A stretch of DNA of 64,000 nucleotides from Rhynchospora pubera (Eukaryota > Streptophyta > Magnoliopsida > Poales > Cyperaceae). Position 1 is the stretch's first letter, and each line of letters begins with the position of its first letter. The stretch covers positions 319,798,513-319,862,512 of the forward strand of contig CM051459.1 of the NCBI GenBank assembly GCA_028095005.1. The letters are read 5' to 3'. A model generated the notes under the pieces. That model made no database searches. It was given only the letters and a program-made list of their open reading frames with translations, and was not told the origin of the DNA. Below, in pieces: positions 23,307 through 33,781 of the stretch. The position numbers and the translations under genes are program-made.

Positions 23307-23645
23307 GGGGCTGTTTGGATTTCCTAAGGAATTTGGGGGCTGTTTGGATTGATGGGGGATTTTGGAGAATTTCATCTTCCTACCATAAATTTATTATAAA
23401 CAATCCAAACTCTTCACAAAGTTACACACTTCCCAATAAATTTATTCCTAGGAATTGCAACTTCTCCAAATTCTCCAAATTCCTAAGCGATCCAAACGGC
23501 CCCTTGGAGAATTTTATCTTCCTACCATAAATTTATTATAAACAATCCAAACTCTTCACAAAGTTACACACTTCCTAATAAATTTATTCCTAGGAATTGC
23601 AACTTCTTCAAATTTTTCAAACTCCTAAGCGATCCAAACGGCCCC
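23307..23645. mobile_element. Harbinger-like MITE, outer copy
   Basis: Left end GGGGCTGTTTGGAT, right end ATCCAAACGGCCCC. The element is split by a second member of its own family at 23336-23503. Its target duplication is not clear (ATC left, ATT right). Confidence 0.8.
23336..23503. mobile_element. Harbinger-like MITE, inner copy nested in its sibling
   Basis: 168 bp with ends GGGGCTGTTTGGAT / ATCCAAACGGCCCC and a perfect 3-bp target duplication TTG (23333-23335, 23504-23506). Removing it restores the outer copy as AAGGAATTTGGAGAATTTT. Confidence 0.88.
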
Positions 23646-24832
23646 ATTGAAATGTACATAATGTTACTGTATAAAAGCTACAAACCTAGGAACTACTCTT
23701 CTTTCTTTATTTGTATTTTCCAAGAATGTGGCAATATGTCCTTTTTCACTATTGAAGAAATAACATCTATTGTTTATGTTCCACCTCAAAGATATAAAAA
23801 ATAAGTTTTTGTGCAGTGATGCGCGCCACTCCCACTGGCTTCTATGGGTGTGTCTGCGCCATTGCCAGTGGCGCCATCACAGCCTGCGTAGGATATTTGC
23901 ATCCTGACATGTTTATTTTTCAAATTTCAGAAGTCAAAAGTTTGATATTAAATATTCATTTTTAGTTATTTCGATTAAAGAAAATGACGGAAAAATTTAG
24001 GGCTCAACGAGATAGGAAATAAGGAAACAGGAGCAAAGTAGTACCAAAATGTCAAAAAAAAGGTTACGGAGGCTGGGATTCAAAATTTCGTGCCATAGCT
24101 ACGGAAATTAGTTGCCAACCAGTCAGCGACCTGACCTGTTTGTGTAATAGGCCGACTTATTATTAGAAATAGCAATCTGCAACGTACGTCATATTAATCA
24201 ATGGTTTATAATGATGTTAACAATTGTTTCAACTCCTTTTTTGTGAAAATTTACTGAGCTTGTTGAGGGTGCTTTAATAAGTAGTATAAACTTTTGAAAA
24301 TAGATTCTTCATTTGATTGTAAGAAATAATCCGAATAATTGTAAAAATAAAATTTTTTTGAAATTATTTAATTAATAGCCAATTAGCCATTCAACATATC
24401 ATATTTTGCAATTGCAAATTAATTGTACGAACAAATGATGTGAGAAATAAGATAGCCAGCGAAATCAACGAGCCAAATTAGGGTATAAAATTACTATATG
24501 TATTTGTTATATGCAGCAATTACAATTGAAATAGAATAGAACTGACCAATAGATATTACTTTAATATGAATAGATACTATACTTTAAACTGTTAAAAATT
24601 GCATAACTTTAGCTATAATGTACCTATATTCGTTAAGAAATTCCGATAAGTACAGGGTAGCGATAGAAAGGGTAATAATAATCCTAATAACTCAATAAAA
24701 AAAATTATACAATATGAATAAATATCTAACATTAAATAAATATATTAATAAAGTGCAACATTGAAATAATACTTTAAGATATAATAAAAACTACTTAAAA
24801 AACTATAATGTATCTTCTGATGTCAATTGTTT

Positions 24833-24899
<67 letters not shown>

Positions 24900-25139
24900 C
24901 TAATCACTAATTATACAATATGAAATGGAATAGAGTGCAAATTAATGTCTTCATAATATTATATTTTTCCCTTTGATACACTTTCGATTTTGTCTTGAAG
25001 AAAAACTATTTTCAGGATCAATTTTCCTGATTTTCTTTAGAGATCAACTAAATTATCTCTACTACTTATAAAAGTATCTATAAAAAAAAATTGAACAATT
25101 TTACTAGAGGGGAGGAAATAATTGTTATATTAATTAATT
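23646..25139. other. AT-rich intergenic
   Basis: Contains a GC-rich imperfect hairpin at about 23817-23882 (GTGATGCGCGCCACT and GCCAGTGGCGCCATCAC) and a long (AT)n tract. No gene recognised. Confidence 0.5.
24836..24898. repeat. (AT)n microsatellite, about 31 units
   Basis: 63 bases of uninterrupted AT dinucleotide. Confidence 0.97.
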
Positions 25140-25868
25140 ATGGACCACTGATTTGTATAATCTAATAATTAATTTAGTTCAACACAATTTTAATATAAAT
25201 GATTATATTAATTAATTGGGGCGTTATTTGGTAGCAAATAGATAGCCCAATTAAAGAGCAAGTAAATGAGGCTTTAATTAATAGAATTAGAGACTAAATT
25301 GAGTGGATTAAGTGGCCCATATAGGTCCATTTTGTGGCTGCCCAATATGGTGGTAGATGGGATGACATAGTTGTAATTATGCAAGAGGTTAATTAGGTTT
25401 TGTGCTCTATATAAGGACCACTTATGAGAGCCTCCACCTAGCTTTTCTCTCTCCTCTCATTCCTCCCATGGAGGCCGCCACTTTCATCCTCTCTTTCTCT
25501 CTTTTGCTCATGTGTTGAGCTATGTTCTCTCCACTAAATCAAGGTTGTTGATTGATGCAAGAGAGAAAATCATAAGGATTAGACTTGTTCTTTGGGTATG
25601 TTAGCATGTACCTTGTAGAACGTGATTAATCCTCCTTGGTGGACTCGAGGGCGGCTACTAGACGTGGTGGAGATGGTAGATAAGGCACGTCATCGATTCT
25701 CATGCCTTGGTCGAGCCCCGCGAATACGATTTCACGGGAGGTACAATTCTTATACCTTTCTCTTGTGTCAAAATTGAGTTTTTGCACTAGATCTACTTTG
25801 CTCTTTGTTTAATGAGATTAATTAAGTTTAATTAGTCACAAAAATTAAAATTGAACAATTTCCTAACA
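25140..25868 (-). mobile_element. LTR fragment related to the solo LTR at 21242
   Basis: On the minus strand it begins TGTTAGGAAATTGTTC and shares TCTAGTGCAAAA and the ACACAAGAGA word with the first 700 bases of the solo LTR. Divergence is high and the 3' half is missing. The left boundary is approximate. Confidence 0.65.
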
Positions 25869-27430
25869 AAAATCAAGTGGTGTTCGAACAATTATTTTTC
25901 AAAAAGATATCCACCTAAATCGCTAGAAGATTCAACCAAACATATTTATTTCCTAAAAGTATTGTGTTTTTTTATTGTTCACATATTGAGGATATCTTTT
26001 GCTATGTTCAGGTAAATGAAAACGGGAAAGAAGTATAACTAAAAAATACATTGGAAAAAAATAAAGAATATTTTAGTGTAGCATTGTTATCTAGCATTGT
26101 AAGTACATGATTTAGTCATTAATGTATCAATTAAATGAAATCTTGTAATCATACCTTTTCGATTATGAGAAAGATTATTAACTATTATATAACAGCAAGG
26201 GTAAATGACGGATATGAAATAGTCTTGTTTGTACTCTTACCCAATAAACTAACGGTTTTTTTTTTCATATCCAATAACTTAACAAAAATAAAACATTATA
26301 CAAATCCATATTATCAAATACGATATGAGTCGAATAAAAGATTAAACAAATAAACCATTGGTATCCCTACTAAAATTAACCCAAACTGAGTACCAGCTTA
26401 CCAGTTTTCCATTAAACAAGGTACAGTAGATAAAAAAAAAGACAGCTAATATTAAAACATGGAACATCCCCTGCAAATGACATTTCCTAAATAACAAAAC
26501 ACAGTATTATTTCAGCTAACAGCAGATTTAGACTATAACAACGAGTAGACTACTCTAATGCATGATAAAAATTACAAGAAAAGATTATTATATAGTTAAA
26601 ACAAGCTGCTTGAAAAGAATAAACGATTAAATTCGAGAAGGATAATTAAAAAAATTGTAAAGATAATTTAAAAAATTTGATAACCTGCTACTAATTCCTC
26701 CTCTGCTTCTGGTAAATCAAAGGGCAGTCTTCTATATATGATGAAAGCAATAGAAACTTTCATACGGTGCAAAACTAGCTGCTGAGGAGTAGTTTTCAAT
26801 AGAGAGATATATCACATATATTAGCAGTTTTAGAGAAATAAAAAAGAGAGCAGAAGGAATCCGGGCGGGTTGCTGTGCGAGTTAATCCTGTGGCAAAGAA
26901 ATTAAAAAAAAAAAATCAAGACTTGATCGTAAAAGAAAATTCCAACAGTATTTCTAATTCCTTCAATTGTTGGAAACTTTTTAATTAGAGTTTTGAGAAT
27001 AATTCAATTTCTTTTAGAAGTATAACTTTCAATGATATTTAATTGAGAAAAGGAATTAGTAAAAGGCAAAATTAGATATAACCCTCGAATCATCCCCAAT
27101 CAGATTATTTCGCCTTCCTGTTTGGAATTTTTTTAACAATTCCTGTTTGGAATTTAAACCCTTTCTAATAATTTAGATCTTATTTTAACAATATTTTTTT
27201 AAAAATAATGAACTGTACGAAAATGTCATCCCTCCCAATCTAGAACCTTTCGCCTTCCCCTTCCCGCTTAACCAAACAGGAAGGTTAAATTCCAATTTAT
27301 AGAAGTGGATTCGGTCGATCTGATTCATAAAGTTACCGAAGTTACTAATTAAATTATACATATAGAAGTTTGGGTGTCGTGCGATGCACGTGGTTACTAT
27401 GATTAGTACAGTAACCAATTGTAGCCGTCC
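25869..27430. other. AT-rich intergenic
   Basis: No gene, RNA gene or bounded element recognised. Confidence 0.5.
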
Positions 27431-28006
27431 GTTTTGCTGTGTTAAATCCAGTCTGTCCGATACCGTCTGATCAATCCCTCTCCCTCCTCACCCATTTTCT
27501 CTCTCTCCCTCCTCTCTCTCTCTCTCCCCATTTCCAGTCATTTTCAAGCGCCTCTCAAGGCGAAAAAAAAAAAGGTGTTGGTGCTCTTCGTCACCGGATT
27601 TCAGCGGCCTCCGACCTCCGCTCCAGCTGTCCTTTCCACGGATGAGTAGATGAGGCGCTTCTCTTCCAAGGGAACTCCGATTTGGGCAACGAATTAGGTT
27701 AGGGAGCCAGTTTGAGCGACTGATGGTCGCTCACCTTCAGAAAGCCCAAAGAAAACGACATGGATGGCTATAAAGGTGTTTGTGGCCTTTTAATTGAACA
27801 AATTAGTTGTACGATCTTTCGTTATACCTTGCGTTTCTGTTTGTTTGCTCTTCATTCTTTAATTATCTCGATTAAAATTGCCTGATATGTCGCACTGGAC
27901 ATTAGTTCATGAGAAATAAATAACCATTAAGAATTACTACACTGGCAACATTAAAATTGATTCAGAAGCCCCTTCACTGAAGGCATGATACATGCGTCCT
28001 AATCAT
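27431..28006 (+). other. CT-rich, leader-like sequence (possible captured first exon)
   Basis: A CT-rich run (27470-27535) and a GC-richer block (27580-27770) resemble the 5' UTR and first exon of a plant gene, unlike the AT-rich surroundings. The longest frame (27439-27645, 68 codons) has no recognisable domain and no downstream exons could be assembled. It lies 1.8 kb inside the Helitron 3' end at 29603, so it could be a captured host fragment, but the Helitron 5' end was not found. Confidence 0.3.
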
Positions 28007-29327
28007 TGGTTCTTTCATTGATACTCCGTACTGATTTTGTTAGGTTTTTCACAACATGTATTTCGAAGGATCCAGGGAGCCCCCTGTTATTTGCCCCTTC
28101 GATTTCTGCCCAGTTTGTACCTTTGATTTTAGGACAGCCCCGTTCCTCTTCTTCTCTTTTTATTTGCAGAGTTTACTATTTGGGTAGTTGTTGTTTTTGT
28201 GGGCTTATATTGGTACGGCTTTTAGATTTAGTGATTGCTTGGCTGCAAAAAGTTGTTTCTAATTATTTGGATAGATTTGAGGTTATTTGGACATCAATAA
28301 CCAACTTCTGTGCACTTTTGATTTATCTATGAATAAGAGCTCAGGAGAGTAAAAAGGCCTAAAAAATTATCTAGACCAAGTATGAGCATGGAATAGAACT
28401 GCTAAATTGCTAATAGCTTACTAATATTCTTTCGCATGCAAAAAGTTTTACTAATATTTTTGTCGATGGGCATGAAAACTTTCGTAACATTCAATTTTAC
28501 TAATATTTTTCTTGGCCTTTGGTACTGGCATGGACAGTATGGGCATGGAATGGAATTTATTAAAAAAATGGGTTAAGGTATTATCTCTCTTTTTTGAAAT
28601 AAAAAAAAATCATTTTACAAAATATAGCAATTACACAGATTGAATGATGTTTTTTTTTCTCGCTGATTTTTTAAATTATTTGTCACATTTCAATTTTACA
28701 TTTATACTGTTTAGTGTTTAAAGTGAAAGATGGTCATCCATGGAGAGTAGAGTTAAAATGGAAACCCAAGCAATCTGCTCATCCAGTGGTGAGTGAAAAA
28801 TTAAAATTTTGATGTTATTAATTGGTTAAGTATTTCTTATCCATTCCTCGTATTATTTTTAATCATTGAGAAGGCAAACGATTTAAGATGAACATGGGTT
28901 AATAAAACATATTCGAGCTCCTTCAAATAAAGACACTCACTGCACGTTCTTTATGCAGGCTTCTATTAGCTTCAAAAATGATGGCAGCATTAAGCACAGA
29001 TGCTTGAGAAGACTATCTTTTTTTTCTTTTTTTCTTTTTTATTTTAGAAATTTCAGTTATTTTTCTTTGTTAAATACATTTGTTGATCGAACATGTTAAA
29101 AGTTCAATATATTACTATAGGGAGTTGCACTGGAGAACTATAGTACATCTGTTTCAGCAATAGAGCTATAGGGCTTAGCAGAAAGATACAGTGCTTATTT
29201 TTTTATTTTTATTTATATAACTATAAACATTCATGCCTCTTTTCTTTATTTTTTCCAATAAAAATGCTTATCGTGCAACATTTCACATTTATTTATTTTT
29301 ATCAGCAAAAAAGAAATCCCCTCTTAT
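28007..29327. other. Intergenic, possible Helitron interior
   Basis: The 108-codon frame at 28006-28332 reads like intron-type T-rich sequence with no domain. No Rep/helicase segment seen. Confidence 0.4.
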
Positions 29328-29478
29328 TCCTATGTGTTTGGATGAGTTTAGGAATAAGGGAATAGTTTCTTCCTACTCCCAAATTTATTATAAACAATCC
29401 ATACTCTTCACAAAGTTACACATTTTCCAATACTTATTTCCTTATTCTTCTTATTCCGACACCATCCAAATGGAGTCA
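29328..29478. mobile_element. Harbinger-like MITE, diverged copy
   Basis: Contains the family core TTATTATAAACAATCCATAC plus CTTCACAAAGTTACACA between TGTTTGGAT and ATCCAAA ends. Sub-terminal arms pair as AGGAATAAGGGAATA / TTCCTTATTCTTCTTATTCC. Boundaries are approximate and the target duplication unclear. Confidence 0.75.
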
Positions 29479-29577
29479 TAATCATCCTCACATTCCAACA
29501 TCTGTTTGCAAAAGTTTCCATACCGTATCTATGCTCATTTGGAAAGTATTTCATAATATATTCGCATGGAAATAAAT

Positions 29578-29603
29578 CGCGCAACGCGCGAGTTTAGCAC
29601 TAG
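29578..29603 (+). mobile_element. Helitron 3' terminus
   Basis: A GC hairpin CGCGC-AAC-GCGCG (29578-29590) is followed after ten bases by CTAG (29600-29603) and then T. Hairpin plus CTAG in front of T is the known 3' end of plant Helitrons. The matching 5' TC end was not located, so only the terminus is called. Confidence 0.7.
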
Positions 29604-29983
29604 TTAATATAATTGGTTTCTCGGCCCTCCAACCTTAATATACTTTTCAAGCCTAAAAGCATCTGTCTTAATTATTTAGTATATTTTATCATTTTTTTTA
29701 TATCTTGATTTATATCAAATATAATAATTTATGCCAGATTACATATTTATGCACCAGACGTGGGATCAGAAAGGGAGAGCACTCGAGTGTGTTGACACAT
29801 TATTTATCATAAGTTTCTATTTGCAAAATTAAATATTATTTAACAGAAGCTTTCAATAGTTTGTTTTTTCCTCTTTTCTTCGACTTTTCTATTCTATTGC
29901 GTTGCGCGTACGCACTGACCAGTCCAAGTCAACCTTGTTGAATATGATAATCATCTCTTGAGGAGTGAGGATGGAAAAAAAAA

Positions 29984-30849
29984 GGGAAAATTAGATATTT
30001 GCCACCTCAAAGTTAAAAAATTAGAAATTTGCCACTCTAAAATTTAACTTCTGAAAATTGCCACCTTAAATTAAATTTACATAGAAAATTGCCACTTTTA
30101 ATTTCTAATTTTTCATATTGACCAAAATACCCTATTCTTTGTCTCCCTCATGCTGAAAATCATCTATGCCTATTCTACCGATTTAAAAAAGTGAATATAA
30201 ACCAATATGTTTCACCTTAGATTTGAAAAAATATTGTTGAAATCGCCTATGCCTAGGGAGTTTACAGATTACAGAAAAGTGAATTTGAATATTAATTTTA
30301 GAAGTGAAAACAGGTAATTGGTAATTATTAGGGATTTTTTATCTGCATTTTGCGAAGCACATCCGTGTGAAATAAAGATGGGAAAATTGCGCACGAAAGA
30401 GTGAACTTTCAACCCTTTTATATCGGTCGGTGTAAAAATTGCATGTGTATTCCTAACTTATTGCAAATAACTGGGACTGGGAAAGAGGTTAAATATGTGA
30501 AGCAAGCAACCAAGTCATGTGGCCAAGTAACTCAAAATATTAATTTCGTTTTTTTTTTCTAAATTATTATGAAACTGTTGTTCGACTCTAATTTGGGTCT
30601 AAATAAGTGTAAACTAATAGTAGTAGAGATAAGCATGTGGTGATGTTTTTTCTTTTGGCTAATCGGTAGAACCCTAAGGCAGGGTTATATCAACAAGAGA
30701 GGATATATTTGTCAATATGAAAAGTTGGAATTGAAAAGTGGCAATTTTCTAAGTAAATTGAATTTGTGGTGGCAATTTTCAAAAACTTTACTTTGGAGTG
30801 GCAAATTTCTAATTTTTTTATTTTAAGGTGGCAAATATCTAATTTTCCC
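29984..30849. mobile_element. Mutator-like MITE with TIRs of about 130 bp
   Basis: Begins GGGAAAATTAGATATTTGCC and ends with its reverse complement. The arms carry four GCCAC-type blocks alternating with AAATT stretches. Both sides are flanked by exactly nine A residues (29975-29983, 30850-30858), compatible with a 9-bp Mutator target duplication, although a homopolymer is weak evidence alone. No transposase; the 71-codon frame at 30690 is the TIR itself. Confidence 0.8.
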
Positions 30850-31011
30850 AAAAAAAAATAATAAGGGCCTCGGAGTGGTATATATTGTGATTTGTGACAT
30901 GCCATGGCATGAGCAAAATTAAGTAACAGTAAGCGTACTTTTAGTATTTGTTAGCTCCTCGTTACTTTTTCTCTAACTTATAAGGGAATTTAAATCAGGA
31001 TTTTGGATGTA

Positions 31012-31608
31012 ATGAGCAAAACCGAAGTCCATAGCGACGAGCCGCCAAAATCTGAACCAGTATCTCATGCTAAGCAACCCAACAACAGTCCTTTTGCAGT
31101 ATTTCCTATTTTGCTCCTTTATTTTACCTTTAGTTTCGGCCTCGCCGCATATAATTCAACAAGGAGCCCATGGGATTTGGCATTTGTAATCTCTTGCCAT
31201 ATCCAGTTTATTCTAGTACTGCTTTTTCTGAAGATATATGAGAACCTCGCTGCTGATGATGCGGCGTCGACCGAGTACAAGCACAGGTTGAAGATCGTTG
31301 CTTGGATTCTCTGCACTCTCCTCTCCTGTACCGTTGGATGGAGAATTTCACAAAATATGCCTTGGTACTTGAATATAATCATATGGAGTATGAGTGCCTC
31401 TGTCAGTATAGTCGAGTTCTACTTTTTCTTCTTATTCAGGGACCATGATTCACAATTAACAAACAGCTATTGTAAACTGAAGAGTGATGATAAGGAGGAA
31501 ACGGAGTTTGGTAAACCTACGGATGCAAAATTGATGTTTGCAATTTCATTGATCTTGGTCATGAGTGTCATAATAATTACAGCTTATGTACTTGTAATAA
31601 TTCAATAA
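31012..31608 (+). CDS. DUF6490-like membrane protein with extra C-terminal helix
   Basis: 198 residues from the ATG at 31012. The ancestral start should be at 31003, where the paralogues have ATGGATGTAAAG, but here the codon is TTG (TTGGATGTAATG), so translation must begin three codons later. Helices: FAVFPILLLYFTFSFGLAAY, then the SPWDLAFVISC helix, the KYENL loop region, VAWILCTLLSCTVGW and, after MPWYLN, IIWSMSASVS to FYFFFLF. Unlike its siblings it does not stop at the acidic tail but adds a fifth hydrophobic segment (MFAISLILVMSVIIITAYVL) to the end. The frame is intact, so it may be functional; role unknown. Confidence 0.8.
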   Translation: MSKTEVHSDEPPKSEPVSHAKQPNNSPFAVFPILLLYFTFSFGLAAYNSTRSPWDLAFVISCHIQFILVLLFLKIYENLAADDAASTEYKHRLKIVAWILCTLLSCTVGWRISQNMPWYLNIIIWSMSASVSIVEFYFFFLFRDHDSQLTNSYCKLKSDDKEETEFGKPTDAKLMFAISLILVMSVIIITAYVLVIIQ

Positions 31609-32124
31609 ATTAGTGGAAGAAGTACGATCAACTCCACAACACACATGGTGTCAAGTTATCAAAATATACTCCATTTCTAGGGATGTTTTCTACAGTGCTT
31701 CAGATTTTTCTAAAGATTTATCCTAGTCTTTCATTTCATCTGGTGATTTTGATCATGTCCGTCAGATCAATACTCAATCTCGATTTGTCCGTCCACTTCG
31801 ATCTGTCCGCGCCTATGTTACTCAGGTGCAAGTGCGGGTATCGTATCGGATACGATGCGGGTGCGGGGATACGTCATTTTTCAAAAAACTAAGATACGGT
31901 AGTATATATAAAATAATAATAATAATGATGATGACGAGATGTGATGACCTTATCATTTGCCAACGTACGGAAATTATTAAAATATATATATATATATATA
32001 CAGATTCATGATTCATCAATAACATAATCCCAGCTTCACTTTGACTCTGTACGTTAACTCAAAATTCCAAATTCAAGTTCCTTCCATTCTCTCTTTTCCA
32101 TTTGAATTTAGCCATTAATTGCTG
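31609..32124. other. Spacer between two tandem paralogues
   Basis: Contains a near-palindrome TATCGTATCGGATACGATG at about 31840-31860, probably the edge of a dispersed repeat, and a TA run at 31980-32000. No gene. Confidence 0.45.
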
Positions 32125-32564
32125 ATGGATCCAAAAAGCAACGACGCAACTGCTACTGCTGCTAAACTTTGCGAGCGTTCCGATTTCTTTAGCATGATTG
32201 GTTTTCTTTTTCTACTTATAATGTAACCATCTCCATATACAGATCAAGAGTAACTCCATGGGACCTGGCATTCGTAATTTCCTGTTATGCTGAGCTCATG
32301 CTAATTTTGTATCTGAAAAGGCGTAAAAATCTCGGTACAGATGCTCCAGCAGAGCAGAAATACCAGTTGAAGGTTGTCCTCTGGGTTCTGACCACTCTCC
32401 TCATCGCAACCTTCCCGTTCAAGGTTTCTGAAATAATGCCACTGGGCTTAAAAATCGCTGTCTGGGGCATGAGTGGATCCATGATAATTGCGGGGCTCTG
32501 CGCAGTTTTTGTTTTCAACAATCATGTCAAAGTGGCACCAGTTAACACAGAGAGGAAGGTTTAA
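32125..32564 (+). pseudogene. DUF6490-like membrane protein, frameshifted
   Basis: ATG at 32125 opens MDPKSNDATATAAKLCERSD and the first hydrophobic stretch, but hits TAA about 33 codons in. The family motif resumes in another frame from TAYNVTISIYRSRVTPWDLAF-like sequence (about 32215) and runs through all later helices (SCYAELMLILYL, VVLWVLTTLL, IMPLGLKIAVWGMSG) to TAA 32562-32564. A single-base loss near 32213 explains the break. The downstream part is otherwise clean, so the lesion is young or the copy is mis-sequenced. The N-terminal region is shorter than in the sibling 1.1 kb upstream. Confidence 0.8.
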
Positions 32565-33150
32565 TTGGCAGGGTGAACCCAGTGTTTTGAATTTTGTACA
32601 GGCATCCATAATAATTTGTTCTAATTCAAGGTATTACCAGTATTTTGGGCCGAGTGGTAGTGTAGTACAGTATTAAAAATTTTACCAGTATTCTCATGCA
32701 TATGGTATGAGTTGCACTTCAGGTTACATATATGGTTCTCTCTGCAGATTGGGTATCATGTGTAAAGTTGTGATTTATTTTATAGCTTTACCATGATTAC
32801 ATGAAATTGTTCAATTTACAGTGAGTAAATATTTTTTTTCCCTGTACATGTATGAGATACGACATATCACATATCAAATTTAAGTATTAAATATAAATTG
32901 CATGCGACAATTCTAGAAAAAAAAAATCAACAAATTCAAACAATCACAAACTGCATGATAAATTGTTGCATAGATTTTTTTTTTCAAATAACATAGAAAA
33001 CAATATTTGTTCATGTTTCATATATATGCACGATGAAGATATTTTATAATAGGAAACAGGCACAAAAAAAAGACATTGCACCCAAAAATACGGGTCAAAA
33101 TTAGTAGCTGAACTATATCCAGTTTGTGATCCACTCAAATTGTCCCCACA
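32565..33150. other. Intergenic between the paralogue and the CACTA end
   Basis: No gene or element recognised. Confidence 0.5.
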
Positions 33151-33169
33151 CACTACGCGAAATTTCGAC

Positions 33170-33560
33170 TTCTGTAACGGTTAATAAAAGGCATTTGTAA
33201 CGGTACACGTAACGTTATAGTAGCCCCCGTTACAGAATGTCTAATAACCGTTATAGAAGCCAGTCTTCTGTAACGGTTATTATCTAATAACCGTTATGGT
33301 ATTGTGGACGGAAATGTGGTTACGGTTTTATGGAGAACATTTGTAACAATTATTAGATAATAACCGTTACAGAAGACTGGCTTCTATAACGGTTGTTATG
33401 TAATAACCGTTATCCTATTGTTGACGGAAATTACATTTACTGTTTTTGAGATCATGTGTAACGGTTATAATCTAATAACCGTTACAGATATTGTTGATAT
33501 AAAAAAATGAAATTATGAATACTGTAACGGTTATTCCTTAATAACCGTTACAAAAGACCT
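33170..33560. repeat. CACTA sub-terminal TAACGGTTA array
   Basis: About a dozen TAACGGTTAT / ATAACCGTTA units in both orientations, many paired head-to-head as TAACGGTTATTATCTAATAACCGTTA-like palindromes. In known CACTA elements such arrays bind the TnpA-type regulator. The core also looks like a MYB-recognition word (AACGG). Confidence 0.85.
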
Positions 33561-33781
33561 TTTTTTATTGGATTTCGCCTGTTTTATTGGTTAGCCCAAT
33601 TTTGCTAGCCGAATTGGTACCCAATTTACATCATACAAACAAACATGCAGCAGACAAACATATATCATGCATATATCAGATGTCACATATATATACCAAG
33701 CACAAAACATATATCAATATATAGCAAAAATTAACAAAGTAACTATACATAGAGTTAACACCAAGTCAAGTCAAAATTTTC

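Noticed and set aside
31800..31900. GGATACG-rich near-palindrome as a regulatory site
   Set aside because: Looks like the edge of a dispersed transposon; no second end or target duplication, so no function is claimed.
33151..33560. CRISPR-like array
   Set aside because: The repeats are short, in both orientations and without unique spacers of fixed length; they are CACTA sub-terminal motifs in a plant nucleus.
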